A DNA stretch of 64,000 nt from Bifidobacterium apousia. Lineage in GTDB: Bacteria > Actinomycetota > Actinomycetes > Actinomycetales > Bifidobacteriaceae. Shown here one piece after another: positions 1 through 7,990 of the stretch. Made by a program: the position numbers and the translations under genes. The stretch's first letter is position 1. Each line of letters starts with the position of its first letter. The DNA lies in NCBI RefSeq assembly GCF_007559275.1, contig NZ_VMHK01000006.1, positions 1 to 64,000 of the forward strand, in the 5' to 3' direction. The notes beneath the pieces are model-generated. The model worked only from the letters and a program-made list of their open reading frames with translations, ran no database searches and was not told the DNA's origin.

Positions 1-114
1 AGATACCCCAACACCACACTCTGACCAACACACAACCAAACCCACACACAGAACCTAAAACAACGCGTTTAGTTCCTATAGGCCCGATCTGGCGTTTGCA
101 AGCCCAATGAATAT

Positions 115-143
115 AAAAAGATCCCGAGGTGACCTCGGGATCC
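115..143 (-). terminator. Rho-independent terminator of tRNA-Ala
   Basis: On the minus strand a perfect stem of about 11 bp (GATCCCGAGG / CCTCGGGATC) is followed directly by five T residues. It lies just downstream of the tRNA-Ala gene, so it most likely ends that transcript. No gene is visible between base 1 and this element. Confidence 0.8.
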
Positions 144-149
144 TATCTG

Positions 150-222
150 TGGAGCTAGGGGGATTCGAACCCCCGACCTTCTCCATGCCATGGAGACGCG
201 CTACCAGCTGCGCCATAGCCCC
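150..222 (-). tRNA. tRNA-Ala (anticodon GGC)
   Basis: A 73-nt cloverleaf reads on the minus strand. The acceptor 5' end is GGGGCTA, the D arm is GCGCAGCTGGTAGCGC, the anticodon stem TCTCC/GGAGA encloses the loop ATGGCAT, and the T arm is GGGGGTTCGAATCCCCC. The loop places anticodon GGC, which reads GCC and GCT alanine codons. The 3' CCA is not encoded. Confidence 0.97.
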
Positions 223-252
223 GTGCTTGCCTTGCTTGGTGAAGCCTTGCTT

Positions 253-282
253 ATAGTACACCGGGATTGGCAAATGGAGCAA
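253..282 (-). promoter_or_regulatory. Putative promoter of tRNA-Ala
   Basis: On the minus strand TTGCTC (282-277) and TACTAT (258-253) are separated by 18 bp and lie about 30 bp upstream of the tRNA. The same -10 hexamer occurs in front of the tRNA-Pro gene. This is a pattern match only. Confidence 0.45.
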
Positions 283-435
283 CTCAGTGTGTTGCCCCGG
301 AATTGCAGGGATTGTGAGCTAATTGATGGATTTTATCCTCGAATGGTCTTGAGTCATTCCTGAGCTTGCAAGTGCGCTAGCATGATGAACAAGGGGCGAC
401 CAAGGGGGTCGGCAGCAACGGAAAGGCGGCGGACC

Positions 436-1461
436 ATGACCGGCAAAAACGATGCCGAAGTGCGGGTTGAAAAGCGGAACGAGAACCATCCTGGGGACCA
501 GCTCATCATCAACTGTCTGCCCTTGGACCAGAGTGAACGACAGGAATTCCTCCAGGCGGCTCCAGGCGTTCGTCAGGAGTTCATTGTCGACACGGACATG
601 CGGCAGAGCATGCATTGGCTCATCGATGTCCCTGAATCCCTCCGATCGGAGGCCACGATCATTTTGGGTAATCCGCCGGCCGAGCAGGTGGTTGCCTGCC
701 GTAACCTGGTCTGGCTGCAGACCAGCAGCGCGGGTGTGGATGCCTACATGAAACCGGGGGTTCTGCCTCCGGGCGCCATGTTGACCAGTGCCTCAGGCGC
801 TTACGGGCAGTCGGTCTCCGAGCACATGTTCGCCATGATGTGGGCTCTGATGAAGGACCTGCCGGCCTACCGGGACAATCAGCGTTTGGGCCGTTGGGAA
901 CCTCGCGGGCCCGTCCTTTCGCCGCATGGCTGCCAGGTCCTGGTTTTAGGCACAGGGGATATCGGAGCCTCCTTCGCTCGTCTGGCCAAGGCCGTAGGCG
1001 CTCGGACCATCGGCATCAGGCGCCATCCCGACCAGCCGGTGGAGGGGTTCGACCGTCTGGCTGGTTTTGACGATCTGGATGCCCTGCTGCCTGAGATGGA
1101 TGTAGTGGCTCTGGCCCTGCCTTCAACGCCGCAGACCCGGCACATCATCGATGACCATCGTCTTGCATTGATGAAGTCCACCGCCGTGCTGATCAACGCG
1201 GGCAGGGGAGATGCCGTGGACTGCATGGCTCTGGCCCAAGCCCTGGATAAGGACGGCATTTTCGGTGCAGGGCTGGATGTGACTGAACCGGAGCCCCTGC
1301 CTGAAGACCACCCGCTCTGGAGGCAACCACGCTGCCTGCTCACCCCGCATGTGGCCGGGGGAGCCTACCTGCCCTCCAACATGGACAAGGTTCGGGAAAT
1401 CTGCCTGGATAACCTTCATCGGTTCATGGATGGCAGGCCCCTGCGCAACCGGATGAGGTGA
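436..1461 (+). CDS. D-isomer-specific 2-hydroxyacid dehydrogenase
   Basis: The 341-residue protein belongs to the NAD(P)-dependent D-2-hydroxyacid dehydrogenase family, which interconverts 2-keto and D-2-hydroxy acids or related substrates in the cytoplasm. A Rossmann nucleotide-binding motif GTGDIG starts near residue 172. The catalytic triad expected for the family is present: Arg257 in NAGRGD, Glu284 in DVTEPEP and His305 in TPHVAG. The start at 436 is chosen because GGCGGCGGA precedes it and homology begins there; an upstream in-frame ATG at 382 would add a basic tail without a good ribosome site. Its stop overlaps the GTG of the next gene by 4 nt, so the two are probably co-transcribed. 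Substrate cannot be told from sequence. Confidence 0.88.
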   Translation: MTGKNDAEVRVEKRNENHPGDQLIINCLPLDQSERQEFLQAAPGVRQEFIVDTDMRQSMHWLIDVPESLRSEATIILGNPPAEQVVACRNLVWLQTSSAGVDAYMKPGVLPPGAMLTSASGAYGQSVSEHMFAMMWALMKDLPAYRDNQRLGRWEPRGPVLSPHGCQVLVLGTGDIGASFARLAKAVGARTIGIRRHPDQPVEGFDRLAGFDDLDALLPEMDVVALALPSTPQTRHIIDDHRLALMKSTAVLINAGRGDAVDCMALAQALDKDGIFGAGLDVTEPEPLPEDHPLWRQPRCLLTPHVAGGAYLPSNMDKVREICLDNLHRFMDGRPLRNRMR

Positions 1462-2282
1462 CCGCTGTGTCTACAGAGCGAAACCGCGGCGGCCGCAGCC
1501 AGCGGCGGACAGTGGTTCTGCGGTGGGCGGCTGTCCTGCTGGCGCTTGCATTGATTGTGGCGGGCTCCTTGGCCCTGGCTGGCAGGCTGGTGGGCGTCGG
1601 GCCTGCTCGCCATTCAGACAATCAAAACTCCTCCGCAAACGGCCCCAGGACCGCTTCTCACGGCCCTCCTGGATATTCTCCAGAGCAGACCGCGGCCCAT
1701 TCGCCTCTGACCTCGCCTGTAGACTACAACCATGACGGCGTGGATGACTACACGGCCATGGTGCGTGGAGCCCATCAGGAGGCCCGCCGCCATCCTCATT
1801 ATGACAGCGGCTACTACCAGGGCGGCTATCCTCCCGATGACCGCGGCGCCTGCACCGACGAGATCTGGAGGGCCTTCCGGCAGGCCGGCTACGATCTGAA
1901 GACCATGGTCGATGCCGATATCGCCTCGTCTCCTGGGGCCTATGCCGGAGTGATCAACAGCCCGGATCCGAACATCGACTTCAGGCGGACCAACGTCCTC
2001 GGCGTATTCCTGTCCCGGCATGCCCAGCGTCTGACCAACGACACTGCGACCACCGACCAGTGGCAGCAGGGCGACATCGTCATCTTCGACACCTCCTGGC
2101 ACATCGGCATGGCCTCCGATAGAAGGGACAGCCGTGGCATTCCCCTGCTTCTGCACAACATGGGCCAGCGCGACAGGGAGAACGACTACCTGGGCTCGCC
2201 AGGCCACCGTCCCATCACCGGGCATTTTCGCTTCGACGCCTCCAAAATCCAACCCGCCGTCCTGCGGCCATGGCGGGGATGA
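1458..2282 (+). CDS. DUF1287 domain protein, membrane-anchored
   Basis: This 274-residue protein has one hydrophobic segment near residues 23-50, a Ser/Pro/Asn-rich linker, and a C-terminal domain of about 190 residues. The domain carries the DUF1287 hallmarks, including the GxYPPDDRGACTDEIWRAF stretch and a WHIGM motif. DUF1287 proteins (E. coli YijF is one) have unknown biochemistry; the conserved Cys and His residues recall NlpC/P60-like folds, but that is inference. It starts with GTG at 1458, overlapping the preceding stop (GTGA). The anchor suggests the domain works outside the membrane, perhaps on the cell wall. Confidence 0.8.
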   Translation: MTAVSTERNRGGRSQRRTVVLRWAAVLLALALIVAGSLALAGRLVGVGPARHSDNQNSSANGPRTASHGPPGYSPEQTAAHSPLTSPVDYNHDGVDDYTAMVRGAHQEARRHPHYDSGYYQGGYPPDDRGACTDEIWRAFRQAGYDLKTMVDADIASSPGAYAGVINSPDPNIDFRRTNVLGVFLSRHAQRLTNDTATTDQWQQGDIVIFDTSWHIGMASDRRDSRGIPLLLHNMGQRDRENDYLGSPGHRPITGHFRFDASKIQPAVLRPWRG

Positions 2283-2382
2283 CCGGGGACTACCCTGCGG
2301 AATTGAACACGGCGGTAACTGGTTGTCTGCTACTATCGGTTCGGCCAGAAACGTCGGCCAGGTTCGAGCACGAGAGGCGGTG

Positions 2383-3339
2383 ATGGCGATGATGAGAGTA
2401 TTCAGCACCATGAACGGGCAGATCGAGCAGATCGGCAAGGCTTCCAAGGGCTCATGGATATGCTTATCGGCGCCCACCGATGTCGAGCTGGCCAACGTCT
2501 CCCAGACCACCGGTATCGACCTGGCTGACCTGCGTGCCCCCCTGGACGATGAGGAGCGCTCGCGTGTGGACGTTGAGGACGAGTACACCATGGTCATCGT
2601 CGACATTCCCCGGGCTGAGGAACGCGACGGCCGGGACTACTACGAGACCATCCCTCTGTCCATCATCGTCACCGAGGATCTGATCGTCACCGTCTGCATG
2701 CAGGACACCGTCCTGCTTCATCCCTTTATGGAGGGCACCATCCGGGGTTTCAACACCTTCATGAAGTCCCGCTTCATCCTGCAGATCCTCTACCGCAACG
2801 CCACCCTCTACCTGCGCTACCTGCGCATCATCGACCGCGAGTCGGACCGGCTGGAGCTCAAGCTGCGCCACTCCATGCAGAACCGCGAAATTCTTATGCT
2901 GCTGGAGCTCAACAAGACCTTGGTCTACTTCGCCACCAGCCTCAAGTCCAACGAGATCGTCCTGGAGAAGCTGACCGGGCTGGAGCGGATCAAGCGCTAC
3001 CCGGACGACGAGGACCTTCTGGGCGACGTGATCACGGAGAACAAGCAGGCCATTGAGATGGCCAACATCTACTCAAGCGTGCTTTCGAACATGACTGATG
3101 CCTTCGCTTCCATCGTCTCCAACAACGTCAACAATGTGATGAGGATCTTCACCATCATCTCCATCAGCCTGTCGGTGCCCACGCTGATCTTCTCCATGTA
3201 TGGCATGAACTTCAACCAGGGCATGTTCGGCATGCCCTTCACCGACAAGCCCTGGGGCTTCGCGGTCGTGGTGATTCTTTCGGGTCTGGTGACCGCCTTG
3301 GTGACCTGGTTCCTGACGCGCTCGAGAATGTTCAAGTAG
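2383..3339 (+). CDS. corA: CorA-family Mg2+/Co2+ transporter
   Basis: The 318-residue protein has the CorA layout: a long acidic, helical cytoplasmic domain, then two C-terminal transmembrane helices. The signature YGMN loop closes the first helix (SMYGMNFNQG, near residue 270), and the tail is basic (TRSRMFK). CorA proteins are pentameric channels for Mg2+ and related divalent cations. Start 2383 follows GAGAGGCGG; ATGs at 2389 and 2392 are also possible. The open frame extends upstream into the DUF1287 gene, but that part has no homology. It is followed within 10 bases by a solute-binding lipoprotein gene. Confidence 0.88.
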   Translation: MAMMRVFSTMNGQIEQIGKASKGSWICLSAPTDVELANVSQTTGIDLADLRAPLDDEERSRVDVEDEYTMVIVDIPRAEERDGRDYYETIPLSIIVTEDLIVTVCMQDTVLLHPFMEGTIRGFNTFMKSRFILQILYRNATLYLRYLRIIDRESDRLELKLRHSMQNREILMLLELNKTLVYFATSLKSNEIVLEKLTGLERIKRYPDDEDLLGDVITENKQAIEMANIYSSVLSNMTDAFASIVSNNVNNVMRIFTIISISLSVPTLIFSMYGMNFNQGMFGMPFTDKPWGFAVVVILSGLVTALVTWFLTRSRMFK

Positions 3340-3348
3340 GTGTCGATC

Positions 3349-4179
3349 ATGTTTGCACGCAGGATTGCGGCGGCTCTTGCGGCACTGGTTCTGGCGGTGC
3401 CCCTGAGCGGGTGCGGCCGTCAGGAGGATCGCTACCGGGCGGGTTCCATCGGGCCCAAGATCAGCGTGGGCATCTCCTTCGACCAGCCCGGGCTTGGATT
3501 CGCCCAGTCCGGCCAGTACCGGGGTCTGGATGTGGATGTGGCCCAGTACGTGGTCCACGAGCTGGGATACGCCGAGTCGCAGATCGTCTTCCGCCAGGTG
3601 AAGCCTGCAGACCGCGAGCGCATGCTCGAACAAGGCCAGGTGGACATGGTCGTGGCCGGCTACTCCATCACCCAGGAACGGCAGAAGCTGGTGGATTTCG
3701 CCGGACCCTACCTGGCTGCAGGGCAGGACCTGCTGGTTCGTCGAACACAGAATGACATCGCCGGGGTGGAGGATCTGGCCCAGAAGCGGGTCTGCGTGGC
3801 AGCGGGATCCACCTCCGGGGCCCTGGTGCGCTCGCTGGCACCCCAGGCCCAGGTCCAGGAGCGGGAGGAGTTCCCCGAGTGCGTCACGGCCCTGCTCAGC
3901 GGGGACACGGATGCCGCCAGCGGCGACGATTTTGCCTTGGCCGGCCTGGCTCATGTTCGCGGCGGCGGCCAGCTGCGTCTGGTCGGCAAGCCCTTCTCCA
4001 ACGAACATTACGGCATCGGCGTGCCCCACGGGGATCCGGAGCTGGTGGGCGTCATCGACCAGGCCCTGAAGAGGATGATGCGGGACGGGTCCTTCAAGGC
4101 CGCCCTGGGCCGGGCCTCCAGGTCCATCGGCTATTCCATTGATGCCGCCGCCCGCACCCTGCGGCCCGGCGATCGCTGA
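3349..4179 (+). CDS. ABC-type solute-binding lipoprotein (amino-acid type)
   Basis: The 276-residue precursor starts with a basic signal peptide and the lipobox LSGC, so it should be lipid-anchored on the cell surface. The mature part matches family-3 extracellular solute-binding proteins: ISVGISFDQPGLGF at the N terminus, the GLDVDVAQYV segment, VDMVVAGYSIT and RQKLVDFAGPY. These proteins feed glutamate, glutamine or other polar amino acids to an ABC permease. No permease or ATPase gene is adjacent, so it probably serves a system elsewhere. The GTG at 3340 is an alternative start immediately after the corA stop. Confidence 0.85.
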   Translation: MFARRIAAALAALVLAVPLSGCGRQEDRYRAGSIGPKISVGISFDQPGLGFAQSGQYRGLDVDVAQYVVHELGYAESQIVFRQVKPADRERMLEQGQVDMVVAGYSITQERQKLVDFAGPYLAAGQDLLVRRTQNDIAGVEDLAQKRVCVAAGSTSGALVRSLAPQAQVQEREEFPECVTALLSGDTDAASGDDFALAGLAHVRGGGQLRLVGKPFSNEHYGIGVPHGDPELVGVIDQALKRMMRDGSFKAALGRASRSIGYSIDAAARTLRPGDR

Positions 4180-4236
4180 GCAAGGCTTCCGCCAGGATGA
4201 CGGATGCTGGACACTGGCTAGGCCGTGTCCATGTGA

Positions 4237-7224
4237 ATGGCGATAATTCACCATATGAACGCGAATGAAGACAGGGATCATCAGCAGACCCAGGAATCCG
4301 ATCAGCCCAAGTTCCGCTACGATGCCGCCATGGCGCAGACCATCGAGGAGCACTGGCAGAAGCGCTGGGACAAGGAGGGCACCTTCTGGGCAGCCAACAC
4401 CAAGGGCGACTTGACCGATGCCCAGGGCGATCATGCTGGGGGCCGCAGTCCCTACTTCGTCATCGACATGTTTCCCTATCCCTCGGGCAAGGGCCTGCAT
4501 GTGGGCCACCCCCTGGGCTACATCGCCACCGACGTGGTCAGCCGTTACCACCGGATGAAGGGCGAGAACGTCCTGCACGCCATGGGCTACGATGCCTTCG
4601 GACTGCCCGCCGAGCAGTATGCGGTCCAGACCGGCCAGCATCCCCGGGTCACCACCGAGCAGAACATCGCCAACATGCGCTGGCAGCTGCACCGGCTGGG
4701 GCTCAGCTTCGACGACCGCCGCTCCTTCGCCACCATCGATACGGACTACGTGCGCTGGACCCAGTGGATCTTCTCGCGCATCTACGAGTCCTGGTACGAC
4801 CCCGACTACCGCCGTGCCGACGGGGGGACGGGCTCGGCCAGGCCCATCAGCGAGCTGGTCGAAGCCTTCAAGTCCGGGAGCAGGCCCATCCCGGGCCATG
4901 CCGACGCCTCATGGGAGGACCTGGATGAGACCGAGCGCTCCGAGGTGCTCAACGACTTCCGTCTGGCCTACATCTCGCGCTCGCCGGTCAACTGGTGCCC
5001 CGGACTGGGCACGGTCCTGGCCAACGAGGAGGTGACCGCCGAGGGGCGGTCCGAGCGGGGCAACTACCCGGTCTACCAGCGTGAGCTCAAGCAGTGGTCC
5101 ATGCGCATCACCGCCTACGGCCACCGGCTTCTGGAGGATCTGGACATTCTGGACTGGCCCGAAAAGGTCAAGCTCATGCAGCGCAACTGGATCGGGGAGT
5201 CGCACGGAGCCTCGGTGGAGTTCACCGTGCCCAGCCCCGACGGGAACCAGACCATGGAGGTCTACACCACCCGTCCCGACACGCTTTTCGGCGCCACCTT
5301 CGCCGTGGTCTCTCCCGAGCACGACCTGCTGCAGCATCTGCCACAGGAGTGGCCTGAGGATGTGCCTGAACAGTGGAAGGGCGGCTATGCCAATCCCGCG
5401 GAGGGCGTGCAGGCCTATCGCAGGGCCGCCGAGGCCAAGACCGCCAAGGATCGCGTGGACGAAGGCGGGGCCAAGACCGGCCTGTTTACCGGGCTGTACG
5501 CTCTCAACCCCATCACGGGGGACAAGCTGCCCATTTTCACCGCCGACTACGTGCTGATGGACTATGGCACGGGGGCCATCATGGCTGTGCCTGGCGGTGA
5601 TCAGCGCGATTACGACTTCGCCGTCAAGTACGGTCTGCCCGTCGTCTATACGGTCAGCCCGCTGGCCGATTCCGGACAGACCTTGGACGACTATCGGGGC
5701 AAGGCGCCTTTCGTCTCCCACGACGGCATTGTGGTCAACTCTTCGGTCCATGCCACTCAGGCCGTTGGCGACCCGCTCAGCCTGGACGGCCTGCGGGTTG
5801 ACCAGGCCATTGAGAAGGTCACTGAATGGCTGGAGTCGGCGGGAGTCGGTCATGGGACGGTCTCCTACCGGCTGCGCGACTGGCTCTTCTCCCGTCAGCG
5901 CTACTGGGGCGAGCCCTTCCCGGTGGTCTATGACGACCAGGGTCTGCCCCACCTGCTGCCCGACGACCAGCTGCCGGTGGCCCTGCCGGACGTGCCCGAT
6001 TACTCGCCCAAGACCTTCGACCCCGAGGATGCCCAGTCCAGCCCCGAGGCACCGCTGAGCCGCAACCAGGACTGGGTGAACGTGACCCTGGACCTGGGCG
6101 ACGGACCCAAGGTCTACCACAGGGACACCAACACCATGCCCAACTGGGCAGGCTCCTGCTGGTACTACATGCGCTACATCGACCCCAAGGACGACCGGCA
6201 CATGGTCGATCCGGAGGAATACGCCTACTGGCTGGGGCCCAAGCACAACGCTACGGCCGGGGAGTCAGGCGGTGTCGATCTCTATGTGGGCGGTGTGGAG
6301 CACGCGGTTCTGCACCTGCTCTATGCCCGCTTCTGGCACAAGGTCCTCTATGATCTGGGATACGTCTCTTCCAAGGAGCCCTTCCACAAGCTCTTCAACC
6401 AGGGGATGATCCAGGCCTACGCCTACACGGACCAGCGCGGCCAGTATGTGCCCGCCGCCGAGGTGGAGGAGCACGAGGAGGGCGGCAAGGTCAGCTACAC
6501 CTGGCAGGGGAAGCCGGTCAACCGCGAGTTCGGCAAGATGGGCAAGAGCCTCAAGAACATCATCACTCCGGACGACATGTACCGTACCTACGGGGCCGAC
6601 ACCTTCCGCCTCTACGAGATGAGCATGGGACCCCTGGACGAGTCCCGGCCCTGGAACACGCGCAACGTGGTGGGCGGCATGCGCTTCCTGCAGCGGCTCT
6701 GGCGCAATGTGGTGAACGAGCAGACTGGCGAGGTGGTCCTGGATGAGGGCGAGCCCGACCAGAAGACCCTGAAATTGCTCAACACCACCATCCACGACGT
6801 GACCGTGGAGATGGAGGCCATGCGGCCCAACACAGCCATCGCCAGGATGATCGTGCTCAACAACCATCTGACCGGGTTGAATCCGACGCCTAGGGCAGCC
6901 ATCGAGCCACTGGTGCTCATGCTTTCGCCCATCGCCCCCCACATCTGCGAAGAGCTGTGGAGCCGTCTGGGTCACAAGGAATCCCTGGCGCATGCCCAGT
7001 GGCCGACCTGGGATGATCGCTATCTTGGCGAGGACACCGTCACCGCCGTGGTCCAGATCAAGGGCAAGATCCGCGGCAAGTTGCAGGTCAGCCCCGACAT
7101 CGCGCCTGACCAGCTCAAGGCCATGGCCCTGGCGCTGCCTGCCGTTCAGGAGCGGCTGGGCGGCAAGGAGCCGAGAAAGGTCATCGTCAAGGCGCCCAAG
7201 ATCGTTTCGGTCGTGCCAGCCTGA
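4237..7224 (+). CDS. leuS: Leucine--tRNA ligase
   Basis: LeuS charges tRNA-Leu with leucine in the cytoplasm. The 995-residue length suits an actinobacterial class Ia LeuRS with its editing insertion. The ATP-binding HIGH-type motif appears as HVGHPLGY near residue 88 and the second signature as KMGKS at 767-771. The editing domain carries the TTRPDTLFGATF stretch, and the zinc/connective region and C-terminal anticodon-binding part (ending VVQIKGKIRGK and beyond) are complete. The start is uncertain: ATG at 4237 and ATG at 4255 are both in frame, and the first 25 residues are a charged extension. A clear terminator follows. It is probably a single-gene transcript. Confidence 0.97.
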   Translation: MAIIHHMNANEDRDHQQTQESDQPKFRYDAAMAQTIEEHWQKRWDKEGTFWAANTKGDLTDAQGDHAGGRSPYFVIDMFPYPSGKGLHVGHPLGYIATDVVSRYHRMKGENVLHAMGYDAFGLPAEQYAVQTGQHPRVTTEQNIANMRWQLHRLGLSFDDRRSFATIDTDYVRWTQWIFSRIYESWYDPDYRRADGGTGSARPISELVEAFKSGSRPIPGHADASWEDLDETERSEVLNDFRLAYISRSPVNWCPGLGTVLANEEVTAEGRSERGNYPVYQRELKQWSMRITAYGHRLLEDLDILDWPEKVKLMQRNWIGESHGASVEFTVPSPDGNQTMEVYTTRPDTLFGATFAVVSPEHDLLQHLPQEWPEDVPEQWKGGYANPAEGVQAYRRAAEAKTAKDRVDEGGAKTGLFTGLYALNPITGDKLPIFTADYVLMDYGTGAIMAVPGGDQRDYDFAVKYGLPVVYTVSPLADSGQTLDDYRGKAPFVSHDGIVVNSSVHATQAVGDPLSLDGLRVDQAIEKVTEWLESAGVGHGTVSYRLRDWLFSRQRYWGEPFPVVYDDQGLPHLLPDDQLPVALPDVPDYSPKTFDPEDAQSSPEAPLSRNQDWVNVTLDLGDGPKVYHRDTNTMPNWAGSCWYYMRYIDPKDDRHMVDPEEYAYWLGPKHNATAGESGGVDLYVGGVEHAVLHLLYARFWHKVLYDLGYVSSKEPFHKLFNQGMIQAYAYTDQRGQYVPAAEVEEHEEGGKVSYTWQGKPVNREFGKMGKSLKNIITPDDMYRTYGADTFRLYEMSMGPLDESRPWNTRNVVGGMRFLQRLWRNVVNEQTGEVVLDEGEPDQKTLKLLNTTIHDVTVEMEAMRPNTAIARMIVLNNHLTGLNPTPRAAIEPLVLMLSPIAPHICEELWSRLGHKESLAHAQWPTWDDRYLGEDTVTAVVQIKGKIRGKLQVSPDIAPDQLKAMALALPAVQERLGGKEPRKVIVKAPKIVSVVPA

Positions 7225-7276
7225 TCCTGCACTGCCCGCAGCCAGGCTGTGGACAGGCGATGACCTTCGACCACAT

Positions 7277-7307
7277 AGCCCCTCGACCTCATATCGGGGG
7301 GCTTTTT
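7277..7307 (+). terminator. Rho-independent terminator after leuS
   Basis: AGCCCCTCGA pairs with TCGGGGGGCT across a short AT loop and is followed by a five-T run. It lies about 50 bp after the leuS stop and 18 bp before the comEA start, so it separates the two transcripts. Confidence 0.85.
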
Positions 7308-7324
7308 CATGCCAGGCTGGGCCC

Positions 7325-7990
7325 ATGAGCATCAACATCACCCAGCCGCCGGCGCCGCCCCTGCAGGCTCTGGCCCTGAATCAGTCAAGTCGGTCGGAGC
7401 GATCGGCTGAAGACATGGCCGAATCACAGATTCGACGTGATCGGCCCGTCTGGTCGTTTACGCCGCTTCAGGCCTTGACAGCCATTCTTGTTCTGGTGGT
7501 TGCCCTTGCGGTCAGCCTGACCCTGCTGGCCCAGCAGGAACGGGCGCTGGCTGCAGGAGCAGCAGTCGACGGATCCGGGGGCATGTCATCGACTCAGGCA
7601 AACGGCGATGCCCACAGTGCTGCACACCGCAGCAAGCACCGCTCAGGAAGCGATAGTAGCCGGAACACCCATGGCGACGAAGGCAGCGAACATACCAATG
7701 CGGCATCAGATTCCGCTCAGGATGGCGAAAGGGCAGACAATGCCTCTGCTGCTCCGGTCTCCGATGCATCCGCGGGAACAGCGGATCAGACCGGACGCGT
7801 GAATCTCAATAGCGCCAGCCAAGCGGATCTGGAGAACGTCAAGGGGATTGGACCGGTCACGGCAACAAAAATACTGGAGCATCGGCGTGCTATCGGCGGT
7901 CGCTACGCCTCGGTCGATCAGCTGCTGGATGTCCCCGGCATCGGTGCCAAGACCCTGGCCCGATTACGCCCATATCTGGTGGCGCAATGA
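7325..7990 (+). CDS. comEA: ComEA-like helix-hairpin-helix DNA-binding protein
   Basis: The 221-residue protein has a single membrane segment near residues 46-70, then a low-complexity Ser/His/Ala-rich linker. A C-terminal tandem helix-hairpin-helix domain (residues 157-221) contains VNLNSASQADL, GIGPVTATKI and VPGIGAKTLARL. ComEA binds double-stranded DNA outside the membrane during uptake. The SLBB domain that normally sits between the anchor and the HhH is not visible here; a variable linker takes its place. The ATGA overlap with comEC shows translational coupling. There is no strong ribosome site, so the start is moderately certain. Confidence 0.85.
   Translation: MSINITQPPAPPLQALALNQSSRSERSAEDMAESQIRRDRPVWSFTPLQALTAILVLVVALAVSLTLLAQQERALAAGAAVDGSGGMSSTQANGDAHSAAHRSKHRSGSDSSRNTHGDEGSEHTNAASDSAQDGERADNASAAPVSDASAGTADQTGRVNLNSASQADLENVKGIGPVTATKILEHRRAIGGRYASVDQLLDVPGIGAKTLARLRPYLVAQ

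Noticed and set aside
382-435. Upstream extension of the 2-hydroxyacid dehydrogenase from ATG 382
   Set aside because: The added residues are basic and unrelated to the family, and the ATG at 436 has a better ribosome site.
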